Positions 26,647 through 36,582 of a stretch of DNA of 64,000 nucleotides are shown here, piece after piece. Source of the stretch: an uncultured Senegalimassilia sp. (lineage in GTDB: Bacteria; Actinomycetota; Coriobacteriia; Coriobacteriales; Eggerthellaceae); contig NZ_CAKUAT010000012.1 in assembly GCF_934636665.1 (NCBI RefSeq), forward strand, positions 1 through 64,000, read 5' to 3'. The position numbers and the translations under genes are program-made. Under the pieces are notes generated by a model. That model ran no database searches. It was not told the DNA's origin and was given only the letters and a program-made list of their open reading frames with translations. Every line of letters starts with the position of its first letter. Within the stretch, counting starts at the first letter, position 1.

Positions 26647-27788
26647 TATACGAACATCCCCTCTCGCTTGTAGTAGTCGGAGAAGCTGCCGGCGCTCATG
26701 CCGGTGAGCCGGTAGGCGTCGGAGTAGAGCAGCCTCTCGGACTTGAGGGCCAGGTACACGGTCTCGGGGAAGAGCTTGCCGAGATGGTTCTTCTGCAGGG
26801 TGTAGAAGGAGGGCCCGGAGGTTTTTGCGCGCTCTCCCTTATTGGGAGACAGGGAGGACAGGCGGGCCCTGTAATCGTCCAGCCTCCTGAAGAACTCCGC
26901 CTTGCTGATGAGCTTCAGGTCCTTCGCCCTGCGCAGGCACACGATCTCGCTCACCTTGGTGAAGCGCATCATCTCCTTGATGGCCCCGTCGTTGTCGAAC
27001 CGGTCGAAGAGGCGGAAGGCCAGGGAGGAGGGGACGAGGAATTCGGCCGCGATCTCGTCGCAGATGGTCTCATTGCTCTCGTCGAGCTCGGCGTCGTCCA
27101 GGCCGCTCTCGTTGAAGAGCAGGTGGGCGAACTCGTGGGCCAGCGTGAACAGCTGGGCGGAGCGCGCGTCCCTGGTGTTGATGAAGATGACCGGCGCGTA
27201 GGCGTCGGTCAGGACGAAGCCTCTGAACTCCTTCACGTCGAGCGTTCTTTTGCTGCTGTTGCCGACGTAGCTTCCGGCGCAGACGTAGACGCCGGTCGCC
27301 TCGATGGCGTCGCGTAGCGCGCGAACGGCGGCGTCGCTGGCCAGGCTCTTCGCCCAGCCGACCTCGAGATTGATGAGGGAGCGCATGGCGGCCACGCACT
27401 CGGCGACGGAGGTCATGCCCTTGCAGCTGCCGACGAAGGAGAGCCTGTCGGCACCGTCGTCCTCCAGATACTCGGAGAGCCAGTCCTGCCGGGATTGCAT
27501 CAGGTTGATCGTGTCGTAGAGCTCCGGGCTGGGGTCCTTCGGCGCTTCGGAGGTCACGGTGCGGAAGTCGGGGATCTGGAGGCCCAGGTCGGGTAGCTCG
27601 TCTTCGTAGAAGTACGGCAGCAGGACGTGCGTGGCCTTCGCCAGCTTCTGCATCTGCTTGGCCGTCGGCTCTGCGTCGCCGGTGACCCACAGGGGCGCCT
27701 TCTTGGAGATGCCCGTCATGTCCTCGGGCGTCTTGCCGCAGCGTTTGATGGCCCACTCGATAACCGCGGGATTCGGCGTGTCCCTCAT
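26646..27788 (-). CDS. ImmA/IrrE-family metallopeptidase-like protein, partner of the PIN protein
   Basis: A 380-aa protein starting at ATG 27788, with AGGAGGTGAACGCC before it. The N-terminal 60 residues resemble an Xre-type helix-turn-helix with the WAIKRCGKTPEDM and AKQMQKLAKATH pattern seen in this pair. The centre has the zinc-protease motif His218-Glu219-Phe-Ala-His222 (LAHEFAHLLFN) with ETICDEIAAEFLVP downstream. The C-terminal part ends in a helical domain with SAGSFSDYY. It probably represses and counteracts the PIN protein. An upstream start at 28046 lacks support. Confidence 0.85.
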   Translation of the reverse strand: MRDTPNPAVIEWAIKRCGKTPEDMTGISKKAPLWVTGDAEPTAKQMQKLAKATHVLLPYFYEDELPDLGLQIPDFRTVTSEAPKDPSPELYDTINLMQSRQDWLSEYLEDDGADRLSFVGSCKGMTSVAECVAAMRSLINLEVGWAKSLASDAAVRALRDAIEATGVYVCAGSYVGNSSKRTLDVKEFRGFVLTDAYAPVIFINTRDARSAQLFTLAHEFAHLLFNESGLDDAELDESNETICDEIAAEFLVPSSLAFRLFDRFDNDGAIKEMMRFTKVSEIVCLRRAKDLKLISKAEFFRRLDDYRARLSSLSPNKGERAKTSGPSFYTLQKNHLGKLFPETVYLALKSERLLYSDAYRLTGMSAGSFSDYYKREGMFV

Positions 27789-28232
27789 GGCGTTCACCTC
27801 CTTCTTCTGAAGACAACAATATATCGCAATCTCTTGCGTGGCGCAGCGTGCGCGCGGCGCAGGTTGGCGGAATTCGCATCTCTCCGCCATCTCGCCGCGC
27901 ACTTTGCCTGCCGAGGACTGCAAATACCATAAGAAGCCTTCTAAGGGCCTGAATTGAGCATTATGGGCGTATCCGCAGAAGCGCGCTTTGGCGACTGTCC
28001 CCGCGTTTTCATGCGCCTTGATGCCGTTTGTGAAGAACCGTCTCATTGGGAAACGGGTCCCAATGAGACGGTTTCGGCGGGCATCAAGGGTGGAAATCGG
28101 CGCGCTTCGAGCGTTTGGAATACCTCAGCATTTCGATTGCCTTATGCGCTCCTAGTGGCCCTAAACGACCCGTCGAAATCGCCATCGACCCCCGCTACCT
28201 GCGCAAAATCACCTGCACGACCTTGCGTTTTC
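27789..28232. other. Intergenic region with module copy 2 hairpin
   Basis: Holds the promoter area of the ImmA/PIN pair on the left. At 28036-28073 lies the second hairpin of the sugar-transferase module (arm AACCGTCTCATTGGGA), followed by about 160 bp without a gene. From 28197 a block shared with 24610-24665 (CTACCTGCGCAAAATCACC and on) leads to the coding fragment. Confidence 0.6.
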
Positions 28233-28536
28233 GTCTTGACAAAAGGGATGAGTGTCGTGGGCCCGCGCCCCGCGCTGCCGAACGAGGTTGCAACCTACAA
28301 CGACTACCAGCGCCAAAGGCTGCTGGTGAAGCCCGGCATGACATGCTACTGGCAAACCCGTCGCAATCGCGACTCGATTACCTTCGACGAGTGGGTAGAT
28401 TTGGACCTGTGGCGGTTCGGCTCTGCTTTCCGCTCTGGTTATTGTGTTATCGAAAAGAGTGCCTTTCTTGAGAAAGGTATTTGGCATCTAACGGATCAGC
28501 AGCATCAGGACTTCTTCTGCGCTTTTTACGGCTAAG
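28233..28536 (+). pseudogene. Truncated WcaJ-type sugar transferase, copy 2
   Basis: The frame FVLTKGMSVVGPRPALPNEV, ATYNDYQRQRLLVKPGMTCY, WQTRRNRDSITFDEWVDLDL is the C-terminal third of a polyprenyl-phosphate sugar phosphotransferase (PF02397; the GPRP and PG-x-T-x-x-WQ motifs). The N-terminal membrane part and the real C-terminal end are missing; after VDLDL the frame becomes unrelated. The same segment recurs at 48703-48893. Confidence 0.8.
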
Positions 28537-28609
28537 GAGTATTGCGTGGGCTGCGAGCGCCTTAGAGTGATGATGTCGGTTGCAATTTAGGTGACGGCGA
28601 TGGCGATAT

Positions 28610-28900
28610 GTGAGCTCGTTGATTCGCTTTTGGCATATGCTATTGACCTTGCTTGCATGGTTGCGCGCTAGGTCCGGCGGACGTAAAGATGAGCATGCTA
28701 AGGGGCGCATTCTCTGCCTGTTGCAGTGGATCTCGAAGTGCTTGAACACGTTTAGCTTCGTCTCTTCCCTTATCTTGCAATCCCGTACTGCACCCTTGCT
28801 GTTCACCGGATCGTGCATGAGCGTCTTAAAGAGGACTCAGCTCGTTATCCTGTGGTTTGCTCTGATTTGACATGGATCGGGCGATTCCATGGGGATTGCA
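28610..28900 (-). pseudogene. Decayed IS3-family remnant
   Basis: From 28740 to 28900 the sequence aligns by eye with 36390-36540 (GAACACGT..TTCG, CTTGCAG/A, TTCACC, GAGCGTCTT, and the shared end ATGGATCGGGCGATTCCATG). The better copy encodes the last part of an IS3 OrfB on the minus strand. Here many substitutions and frameshifts have removed the frame. Confidence 0.55.
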
Positions 28901-28960
28901 ACTGTTATCGTGCACTCGGCGGGCAGAACGGTGGAGCTCATTGCGGTTGCAAAACCCTAG

Positions 28961-29058
28961 CTAACCTTCAATTGTAATTACTCGGTCGCATATTTCTAGT
29001 GCTGCTGGGCGATGTGTGACAATGATGACGGTGCGGCTGAGGGCTCGCAGGCGGTTGG
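28961..29058 (-). pseudogene. C-terminal fragment of an ABC transporter ATPase
   Basis: The frame reads LRALSRTVIIVTHRPAALEI then CDRVITIEG and a stop at 28961. It contains the H-loop (VTHRPAAL) of an ABC exporter. It ends 8 bp from the left end of the IS3 element at 29067, and no continuation is found beyond the element's right end, so the rest of the gene was deleted. Confidence 0.7.
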
Positions 29059-29066
29059 TAGGGGGT

Positions 29067-30491
29067 TGCGGACAAATAGTTGGACCAAATCGGTCCGGTC
29101 AGGAGTTCACGAATGCCAAGCTACACGGACGAGCAGAAGCGCAGGGCCGTTGACATGGTCGAGGAGTGCGGCGGGTCGATGACGCGCGCGATGCGCAAGC
29201 TGAGTTATCCTACGCGCCAAACGCTGTACCGCTGGCTGAACCGGCGCGACGCGTCGCGCGAGAGAAGGGCTGGCAGGCCTTGGAGCCATTACGATCCCGC
29301 CCTGAAGGCGCAGGCTGTGGCGTTCGTGAGGTTGGGCATGGCGTGGCGGAGATGCTCGGAGTGTCGAGCGCCGCGGTGGTCTACAATTGGGCCAGAGCTG
29401 CAGAATCCCCGAGTCCCGCGGCGGCGGACAGGAGCCCCATAGAACCCATGAGAGATTCCGACGACAGGGCGCACGACGGCTTCGAGGGGAGCCTCGAGGA
29501 GCGCGTGCGCCAGCTCGAGCTCGAGAACGACATCCTGAGGGCGGCGGCGAAAGTTTTAAAAGCCGAAAGCCCCAGCCCGATGACGAACAGGGAGAAGGCC
29601 CTGGTCATAAACGAGCTACGGGCGACGACGGGGAGAAGCTTGAGAGAGCTCGCCGGTTCCTTGAGGATATCGAAGAGCTCCTATGAGTACCAGCGAGCGG
29701 CGCTCTGCAGGCCAGACAAGCACGCCGGGCTGCGGGCGCGCGTGCGCGAGGCGTTCGAGGGCGCGAGCGCCTTGCGCGGCTATCGCTACGTCACGCACGT
29801 GCTGCGGTCTGGAGACGGCCCGGTCACGGTGTCCGAGAAGGTGGTGCGCCGCATCATGCGCGAGGAGGGGCTGGCGGTCGCGTACGCTAAGAGGAGGGCG
29901 AGGTGCGGCTCGTACAAGGGCGAGATATCCGATGCGCCCGAGAACCTGGTCAACCGCTCCTTCCGGGCCGCGGCGCCCAACGAGCTGCGGCCCGCGGACA
30001 TCACGGAGTTCGGGCTACCGGGCGGCAAGGTGCACCTGCCCCTGATCCTCGATTGCTTCGACGGCGGCCTGCCCGCCTGGTCGATCGGCACGAGCCCGAA
30101 CGCGGAGCTCGCCAACAGCAGCCTCGAGGCCGCATGCGGAACGCTCCGCGAGGGCCAGCGCCCCGTGACCCGTTCCGATCGCGGGCGCCGTTGCCGCTGG
30201 CCCGGATGGATAGCCATATGCGAGAAGAGCCACCTGATCAGGTCGATGTCGAAGAAGGGGTGCAGCCCGGACAGCTCGGCGATGGAGGGATTCTTCGGCA
30301 GGCTCAAGAACGAGTTCTTCCACCATCGGGACTGGTCGGGCGTGACGATGCCCGAGTTCTGCCGCATGCTCGACGCCTATCTGAGATACTACAACGAGGA
30401 GCGGCCGAAAGAGAAGCTGGGATGGCTGAGCCCGATGCAGTACCGCAGAAGTCTAGGGCTGGCCACATAGCCGGTCCAAAGAAACGTCCGC
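29067..30491 (+). mobile_element. IS3-family element, transposase frames disrupted
   Basis: Ends show imperfect inverted repeats (TGCGGACAAATAGTTGGACC on the left, GGTCCAAAGAAACGTCCGCA on the right). OrfA starts at 29114 (MPSYTDEQKRRAVDMVEECG, helix-turn-helix TRQTLYRWLNRR) and shifts frame near 29325. The downstream frame to 30470 encodes the DDE domain: PADITEFGLPGGKVHL, LILDCFDGG, TRSDRG, SKKGCSPDSSAMEGFFGRLK, and ends SPMQYRRSLGLAT. The normal TDITEF and HSDRG motifs are altered, so activity is doubtful. Confidence 0.8.
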
Positions 30492-30754
30492 ATCCTCCGA
30501 TCTCCGAAATCTAGATACAGGTCAAAGTATGGTGATTCAAAATAGATGAATCTGAGTTTCGCTAACCTTACGCCGTCCGGCGCCTTGGTGATAGTTGTGA
30601 AATATGCTAAAAGAGATTAACGTGCGAAGTGAGAAGTGTGGCCTATCTCCTGCCGAATGCCAGAGGACCTGTGTTCGTTGTTGTCCTCGTCGAAGCTCCA
30701 GTTATGGATGCCGGCTAAGGTTTTTGCCCATCTGGATAGAAGGAGCATCAAAGA
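30492..30754. other. Short intergenic region upstream of the ABC-three-component-like operon
   Basis: No recognisable gene. The 3' end holds the ribosome site AGGAG before the ATG at 30755, and the stretch probably contains the operon promoter. Confidence 0.4.
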
Positions 30755-30952
30755 ATGGAAACGCTAAACCTAATCCTTGGGATAATTGCCTCATGCGCGT
30801 CGATTGTCGCTGCTGTCATATCCCTTTCTATTAAGTCAGATATCGAGAAAATGCGAGATTCTTTTCAGAGAAATGCCATGCGTGTCTCTGGTAACGGCAG
30901 CAGCCAAGTTATGGGCTCGGGCAACAAGGTGAACGTGCATGCCAATCGCTAG
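30755..30952 (+). CDS. Small single-pass membrane protein, first gene of the operon
   Basis: A 65-aa protein with one hydrophobic helix (residues 4-28: LNLILGIIASCASIVAAVIS and on), then a charged stretch and a Gly/Asn/Ser tail ending SGNKVNVHANR. GAAGGAG lies before the ATG. It overlaps the next gene by 14 bp. ABC-three-component systems often have membrane-helix effectors followed by specialised C-terminal domains, so this could be the effector head. Function not proven. Confidence 0.55.
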   Translation: METLNLILGIIASCASIVAAVISLSIKSDIEKMRDSFQRNAMRVSGNGSSQVMGSGNKVNVHANR

Positions 30953-31505
30953 CTCATGTTCGACAGAACTTTCTTCGCTGGGGTTTGGAACTGGCCAGAT
31001 TGTGGGTGATAACAACACCCAGAAGATTATGATGCAAATTGGCGGCAAAGAAGGGCTTACCCATAGCGTGGTGCATGATTTGCTCGCCCTCGTCTATAGC
31101 GGTTCGCTCAGTGCTGATTCAGAGCTTCCGCTCGATGTCCCCATCGGCATGAATGATAAATTGCGTTTCAACAACGCAAACAAATATATAAGGATTATCC
31201 GCAACCATTCGGACGACTATTCCAAGGTTCGCGAAGCCATGGGCGAGTTCCCCGACAGCGAGAAGATAATCAAGAAACTCGGCGATCTCTTCTTTATCGC
31301 CGCTGATTATAATGCCGACGGCGAGCTCGTAGTTGGCGATGGGGACAAGCAGCTCGATGCAATCAAAGACCGTCTTGTCCAGACAATTCTTGAGGACGTG
31401 GATTATAATCCGCATGTTCATACGCGCGAGGATGTAGAAAGTTTCTGCATCGCGCTCGTGGCGTGCGGGGTTTCCAGATGCATCGTTCTGAAAAAGCCCA
31501 CGTAG
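30939..31505 (+). CDS. Unknown 188-aa protein, probable ABC-three-component effector/C-terminal-domain protein
   Basis: Begins with a Gly/Asn-rich stretch (GFGTGQIVGDNNTQKIMMQI) like the linkers that precede effector-attachment domains, then an acidic all-helical domain (residues 40-188). No catalytic motif is seen. It lies between the small membrane protein and the middle component and is coupled to the former. I infer that it links an effector to the ATPase complex; the family was not recognised with certainty. Confidence 0.5.
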   Translation: MPIASSCSTELSSLGFGTGQIVGDNNTQKIMMQIGGKEGLTHSVVHDLLALVYSGSLSADSELPLDVPIGMNDKLRFNNANKYIRIIRNHSDDYSKVREAMGEFPDSEKIIKKLGDLFFIAADYNADGELVVGDGDKQLDAIKDRLVQTILEDVDYNPHVHTREDVESFCIALVACGVSRCIVLKKPT

Positions 31506-31523
31506 GAGAGTGTTTAACTATTC

Positions 31524-31769
31524 ATGCTGCTTCTCGACAGGAACAACGACCCGGTGAAGACGGTCTACTATATCGCCGCTTTGGCACATTCACGGATTTC
31601 CGCCGAAGGAGAAACCGGGATAATCGACCTTTACAGGTGGGTTTGCGACTCCGCTCGATGCGGGGAAGTTCCTTACGATTTCTTCTTGATGGCTATCGAT
31701 TTTTTGTTCCTTGTTGCTGGAGTGGATGTTACTGGGGAAGGGAAGCTCCATGTTCATAAAGTCGGTTAG
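31524..31769 (+). CDS. ABC-three-component middle component
   Basis: An 81-aa protein with the pattern MLLLDRNNDPVKTVYYIAAL, then GIIDLYRWVCDSARCG, YDFFLMAIDFLFLVAGVDVT, GEGKLH. This matches the winged-helix-like middle component that accompanies DUF2326 ATPases (LLDRnxdP..s.yyigal and LdwLflLg..l...G). Its end overlaps the start of the ATPase gene by 20 bp. It should bridge ATPase and effector. Confidence 0.7.
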   Translation: MLLLDRNNDPVKTVYYIAALAHSRISAEGETGIIDLYRWVCDSARCGEVPYDFFLMAIDFLFLVAGVDVTGEGKLHVHKVG

Positions 31770-33500
31770 GCTTCGGAACTCGATGACCGGTCGTGTCATG
31801 CGTGAGGTTGTGTTCCATAGGGGGCCAATCTCATTGCCGATACTTTTGAGTCAGACAGGCATAATAAGGTCGGGAAGACGACGTTCCTCAAGCTCGTAGA
31901 CGTGCTGCTCGGTGCAAATGGAAGGGATCGCCTCTACAAGGACGACGAGACGAATAGCGTCAGCGAGGAGTTGCGCGACATTATTGTTGACAAACGGGTC
32001 GTGGGAGAGATGACTCTCGTGAGCTCGTTCGAGAGGCCCTTTAACCACAGCGTTGAGCTCAAAGTGGAGCTGTTTCCAAGAGGTCGATATTTCTTTGACG
32101 GCGAGAAGGTCAATGCAGCCAAGTACAGGGAACTGTTGGGCGAGGCCTTGTTTGCGGTTGGCTCTAGCAAGCCCACGTTCCGCCAGCTCATCAAATATTT
32201 CGTGAGAGTATCCATGAGTGGGGACGACGATTCCTTCCTTAGAGCGCTGCCCAGAGCATCTATCGCTGATTACAGGGCGGTCTACAACTATCTATTTGAC
32301 ATTTCGGATTCGGAACTCGACGCAAGGTTAGCTGAGCTTAACAGGGAGCTGAGCAAGCTTAGGGAATCCGTCAAGCAGTACAAGCGCCTTTCTGGTATTG
32401 AGGACGAGGAACAGCTTGCCCAAGTGGGTGTGGCGCTGGAGCGCGAGTGCCAACGCCTGGAGTCTCGGCTAGGCGACGTGCTCGATGCCGATGAGTTTAA
32501 GGCCAACAGGGAGACAATCGAGGAGGCGAGGAGTCGTTATGCCGAACTGCGCTCTGATTTGGCCGAGGTCGAATTTAGGATTGAGCGCAACAATAAGTCA
32601 ATAGAGCGCTTCAGGAAGGGGGCGGCGAAACAAGCAGACCTGTCGCTTTCGCGCAGCTTCTACGACGAGGTCTGCTCCCTCATTCCCTCGGTGAACAAGA
32701 CGTTTGAGGACATGGTTGCGTTCAACCGAGCGCTCTGCGAGAACGAGATAGCGTACTTCCGGGAGGTCGGGGCTGAGCTCGAATCCGAAAGAGCGGGCAT
32801 CCAGGCTAAGATCGCAGCCTTCTCGGCTGAGAACTTGCGCTACCTCTCGCTCCTTGATGGCAAGGCGATGGGCGAGTACGAAGCCCTTCTCGAAGAGTGC
32901 ATGCGCCTGCGCCAGGAGATGGGCAGAAATGCTGAGGTCCTTAGCACGCTGCAAAACTATGATAATCGTATAAAGGCACTGAAAAGTCAAATCGCAAGCC
33001 TCTCCGAGGGTGGAGAGGAACGGGAATCCTCGATCTCGAGTCATCAAGCTATGATGAATTCCTTCAATAGTTATTTTACGCCGATGGCAAATGCTGTTAA
33101 CGGCGAGAGGCCCATACTGACCTACTCGACTGACACGAGCAAGTTTCCGGTGGCTATAACCGACCTCAACGGATCAAGTACCGGCACGCGTAAGTCTCTT
33201 TTGGCAGTTTATGACCTTTCGTACCAGCAGTTCGCAATTGCTAACAAGATAGAGGTGCCTCGCTTCGTGGTTCAAGACGTCGTTGAGAATGTTGAGGGTG
33301 AAGACCTGAGGAAAATTATCGACCAAGCAAATAGCATAAATTGCCAGTTTATTATCGCCGTGCTTAAGGAGAAGCTTGATTCATCGCGGATATCCCAGGA
33401 ATCACAGGACGCAATGTGCATCCTCGAACTGTCAGAGCGGGACAAACTATTCCAGGGCCTGACGGTCGAAGCAAACGAGCGGAGCCATGGTTCGGAATGA
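31750..33500 (+). pseudogene. DUF2326-type ABC ATPase, frameshifted at a G-run
   Basis: From the ATG at 31750 the frame reads MFIKSVRLRNSMTG to VVFHRG, then goes out of frame. One base earlier the proper continuation appears: ANLIADTFESDRHNKVGKTT (Walker A), then a 400-residue coiled-coil region and the C-terminal lobe (STGTRKSLLAVYDLSYQQFA, VPRFVVQDVVENVEGEDLRK). The break is exactly at GGGGG (31820-31824); one extra G restores a 583-codon gene. It may be a true null, a phase-variable tract or a sequencing error. Everything else is intact, including coupling to the next gene. Confidence 0.8.
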
Positions 33501-34164
33501 GCGGTGCGCAGTGGCCAACCATAAGAAAGATTCCGGACGTTACAACCCATGGAAGTACAGCACGACAAAGCATCCCTCGATACTGAGCGAATGCCCGGAC
33601 TGCAAGTTGCTTGATGATGCCGAATTGTGGGCCCTTTACGAGTTCTACGTTCTCCACTCGCCGTGCGAAAAAACTAGCTGCCAGGGAAGACCGTTTGAAC
33701 GGTACGGCTGGAGCGGTTCTATAAGGGATACCGGGCTGGGCTCCGAGCTTGAGGCGGCGTTCACAGAATGCAAGGGTCAAATGATCGTGCCTCGAAGCCC
33801 CGTTAGTATTCCTTGCGGGGACAAACTTGCGGTCGATTTGCCGCGTATGTTTCAACTTGCTGATTTCACTGATGGACTCCTTTTAGATGTCGCTACGGAA
33901 CGGGTCGCCATGAGGGCTACGTCGGGCAGCAATTCATGGCTCAGGCTATTCCGCCGTATTAGGAACTGCTTAGCGCATGGGCGCTTCGAAGCAGCCGATC
34001 CAGCTGACGGACTTGGTCCGTCTCTGATAATGGAAGATAGGGATGCAAATAATATTACGGCCCGTATGGTGCTCAGGTTGCAAACTTTGTTGAAATGGCG
34101 TGAAATTGTCGAGCGCGGCCCGACCATCGCAGTTTCACCGGCTGAGGTTTCGTGGAGCGAATAG
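33487..34164 (+). CDS. HEPN-domain protein at the end of the ABC-three-component-like operon
   Basis: A 225-aa protein overlapping the ATPase stop by 14 bp. The C-terminal half is a HEPN domain: Arg159-Asn160...His164 in FRRIRNCLAHGRF. The N-terminal part has several Cys/His (CPDCKLL, SPCEKTSCQG) that could bind zinc. HEPN proteins of this type are RNase toxins, so this may be the real effector of the operon. It is followed by IS3 debris. Confidence 0.65.
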   Translation: MVRNERCAVANHKKDSGRYNPWKYSTTKHPSILSECPDCKLLDDAELWALYEFYVLHSPCEKTSCQGRPFERYGWSGSIRDTGLGSELEAAFTECKGQMIVPRSPVSIPCGDKLAVDLPRMFQLADFTDGLLLDVATERVAMRATSGSNSWLRLFRRIRNCLAHGRFEAADPADGLGPSLIMEDRDANNITARMVLRLQTLLKWREIVERGPTIAVSPAEVSWSE

Positions 34165-34299
34165 GGCTTTACGGCACTAGCTGCTCGATTCTATGGCCAG
34201 CAGCTATGCTGCTACCCACGTAAAAACCATCAGGGGGAGTGGCGGTATGGCGATCGGACAGCAGCAAAACTGTTTATGTCAAGCAGGCAATGAACAAAG

Positions 34300-34563
34300 G
34301 GGGATGCTGACATTTTTCCGTCCCAAAGCCTATGCTGCGAGCCCCAATGATCTTCTGTATTGCATAGGACTCATTCCTCCCAATGGCAGCTTGATCATCT
34401 CCTCGTTATACCAACGGATGTATTCATCGAGGGCATCCATGAAGCCATGGATCGACCATCCCGACCAGTCGCGACCACAGAAGAACTCGACCTTGAGCCG
34501 CCCGAAGAACTCTTCCATCGCGGAGTTGTCGGGAGAGCAGCCCTTCTTCGACATGGAGCGCGT
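34300..34563 (-). mobile_element. IS3-family fragment (OrfB C-terminus and end)
   Basis: On the minus strand the frame reads SMSKKGCSPDNSAMEEFFGR, LKVEFFCGRDWSG, then YNEEMIKLPLGGMSPMQYRR and a stop near 34330, the last third of an OrfB like that at 30470 but a different element. Its end (GGGACGGAAAAATGTCAGC on the minus strand, 34304-34322) resembles the box at 36281. The cut at 34563 falls directly on the helicase gene. Confidence 0.7.
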
Positions 34564-34565
34564 GA

Positions 34566-36208
34566 TTCCGTATCCCAAACGCGCGCTTGCGCTAACGTTC
34601 AGCGTCAATGCCGCAAGAAAGATGAAGAATGACATTCACAAAGCCATTGCCCAACAAAAAGGCATGAGGAAGGAGTTGGTCGGTCGGGTTGATGTGATGA
34701 ATTATCACGCTCTTGCAAGGCAGATAATTATGAAGCATGGTCACGCATCGCTTTCGCATGGCATTGACGTTAACGCTCTTACGCCTATGAACGAAAGCCA
34801 TGTTTTGGCATTTCTGCATAATCTGAAAGTTCCTTTCTCGGAAAAGCACAACAAAGTTTTGACTTCTCTTTCCGCTGCAGTAAAGCGAGCGGATGAAAGG
34901 TTAATCGATTCTCTATTTGAGCCATATTGCGATCTGGTTTTAAAGACATTGATTCAGAATGGCTGTATTACCTACAACGCAATTCTTCTCCCGGCAATCA
35001 AGGTGCTCCAAGACGACAAAAATACTTGCGGTCTTTACCGATCCCTGTACCCATACATCATCGTTGACGAAGCGCAGGACACCAATCTGCTTGGTTACAA
35101 ATTATTCAATAAGCTTGCAACAAAACGGACAATAGTGTGTATGTTCGGGGACTCTTTGCAGCGGATTTACGGCTTTATTGGCGCAGTTCCGAATTTCATT
35201 GAAATCGCCTGCAAGGATTTTGATTTTAAGGTGATGGAATTGAAGGTTAACCACAGGTTCCTTCCCGGATCCCCTATGCAGCTTCTGGATAAGAATATTC
35301 GGGAGAACATACGCAATCCGTTATCTCCATCCATTGACGATGAATCGAAAATCCCCTTGCTTCTATCTAGTTCGGTAGAACTCGAGATTAAACAGACTTG
35401 CAAACTAGCTTCCAGAGTTATTAACGCCCAAAATCACGCAAAGATTGCAGTGCTTGTTCGCTCGAGGGGTTATTATTCCGACCGCATCGTTAATTCAGTT
35501 CGCGCGGAGGGCATCTCTTGCTTCGATGGTCTATTTAGCGACGAGGACGAAGAATACATCCAATTCAACGATCAATGCATTGCCGAGTTGGATCGACTTT
35601 CAGGCGGTGACCATAAACTCAGTCTATCTACTTTGAATGATTTTGTTGAAGCAACAAGAAAGCTGCTACAAGGGGGAAGTTTTGCCCATGGTGATTCATA
35701 GATGCAGCTGATTGAGGGGATGCGAGCGCAGGTCCGAGCGGAATATGCGGGCACGCCCGCAGACGCTAAATACCAGTATGTTAGAAACATTCTTGAAAAC
35801 AAAGCGCTTCGCCATGCCGTTAATTATGTTGATGCGGCAGTTGTGGTCACCACCATGCATGCGTCAAAGGGGCTCGAATGGGATTACGTTTTTCTCCCTG
35901 AGATGATGCAGTGGGTCGTACCTGCATATACCACATGTAATGACTGCTGCTTTCAGCTCAGAGAAAACCGAACGGTCGGGCATAAGTGCTTGCATGAGGG
36001 AAGCCATGTTCCCCAATCGTACGTCGACGAATTGTGCTTGTTTTACGTGGCAGCTACTCGTGCCAAACGCTCGGTAACTCTTCTTGCATCAAGAGACCGC
36101 GTGAACGGAAAGTGCGAGCACAAGACGGGATATCTTTCATGCTTTGCATCCATCCCCGGAGTAAAAGCCTTCACGCCTGAGTCGTTAGCTGACATTGTCG
36201 TCTCGTAG
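34566..36208 (+). pseudogene. UvrD/PcrA-like SF1 helicase lacking its start, with an internal stop
   Basis: The frame begins in helicase motif Ia (LALTFSVNAARKMKNDI) with IS3 sequence upstream, so Walker A is lost. Motif II follows (YIIVDEAQDTNLLGYKLF), then MFGDSLQRIYGF (motif III) and ELKVNHRF (motif IV). An in-frame TAG at 35699 separates it from MHASKGLEWDYVFLPEM (motif V) and ELCLFYVAATRAKR (motif VI). Two independent defects make it a pseudogene. Size and type suit GajB of Gabija or a similar single helicase, but no GajA is present. Confidence 0.8.
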
Positions 36209-36221
36209 TGTATTGAATCGG

Positions 36222-36510
36222 GACTGCGGTGGAAATCCTGGACCGTTTCTGATTAGGCGATTTGGACTGGTCAAGGTTTCTTGGACGGAAAAATAAGCTT
36301 CTTCAGGCAACATCTCGCTCTAGGTCGCACGGGGCGTAATAGCCGATCGATGAGCGCATCCTCTACCTGCTGCAGCAGGGCTCGATGTATTCGAACACGT
36401 CCCGCTTCGCCTCCTCCCTCGTCTTGCAGCCCTTGCCGTTCACCAACTCGCGCTTGAGCGTCTTGAAGAAGGATTCCGCGAGCGCGTCGCCCCACAGGTC
36501 GCCCGGCCGC
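36222..36510 (-). mobile_element. IS3-family fragment (OrfB C-terminus)
   Basis: On the minus strand near 36500-36365 the frame reads GDALAESFFKTLKRELVNG, then KGCKTREEAKRDVFEYIEP. An end box GGTCCAGGATTTCCACCGCA lies inverted at 36225-36246, the same as at 14482 and 44457. A related, more decayed piece is at 28740. Confidence 0.65.
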
Positions 36511-36582
36511 GACGTGGATCGGGCGATTCCATGTGGCTTAAGGCGGCGCTGGAACGTCCGGAATGCATGCTGGCGGTTCTAG

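Noticed and set aside
27070..27930. 286-codon minus-strand frame
   Set aside because: Overlaps the ImmA/IrrE gene in another frame and is an Arg-rich shadow.
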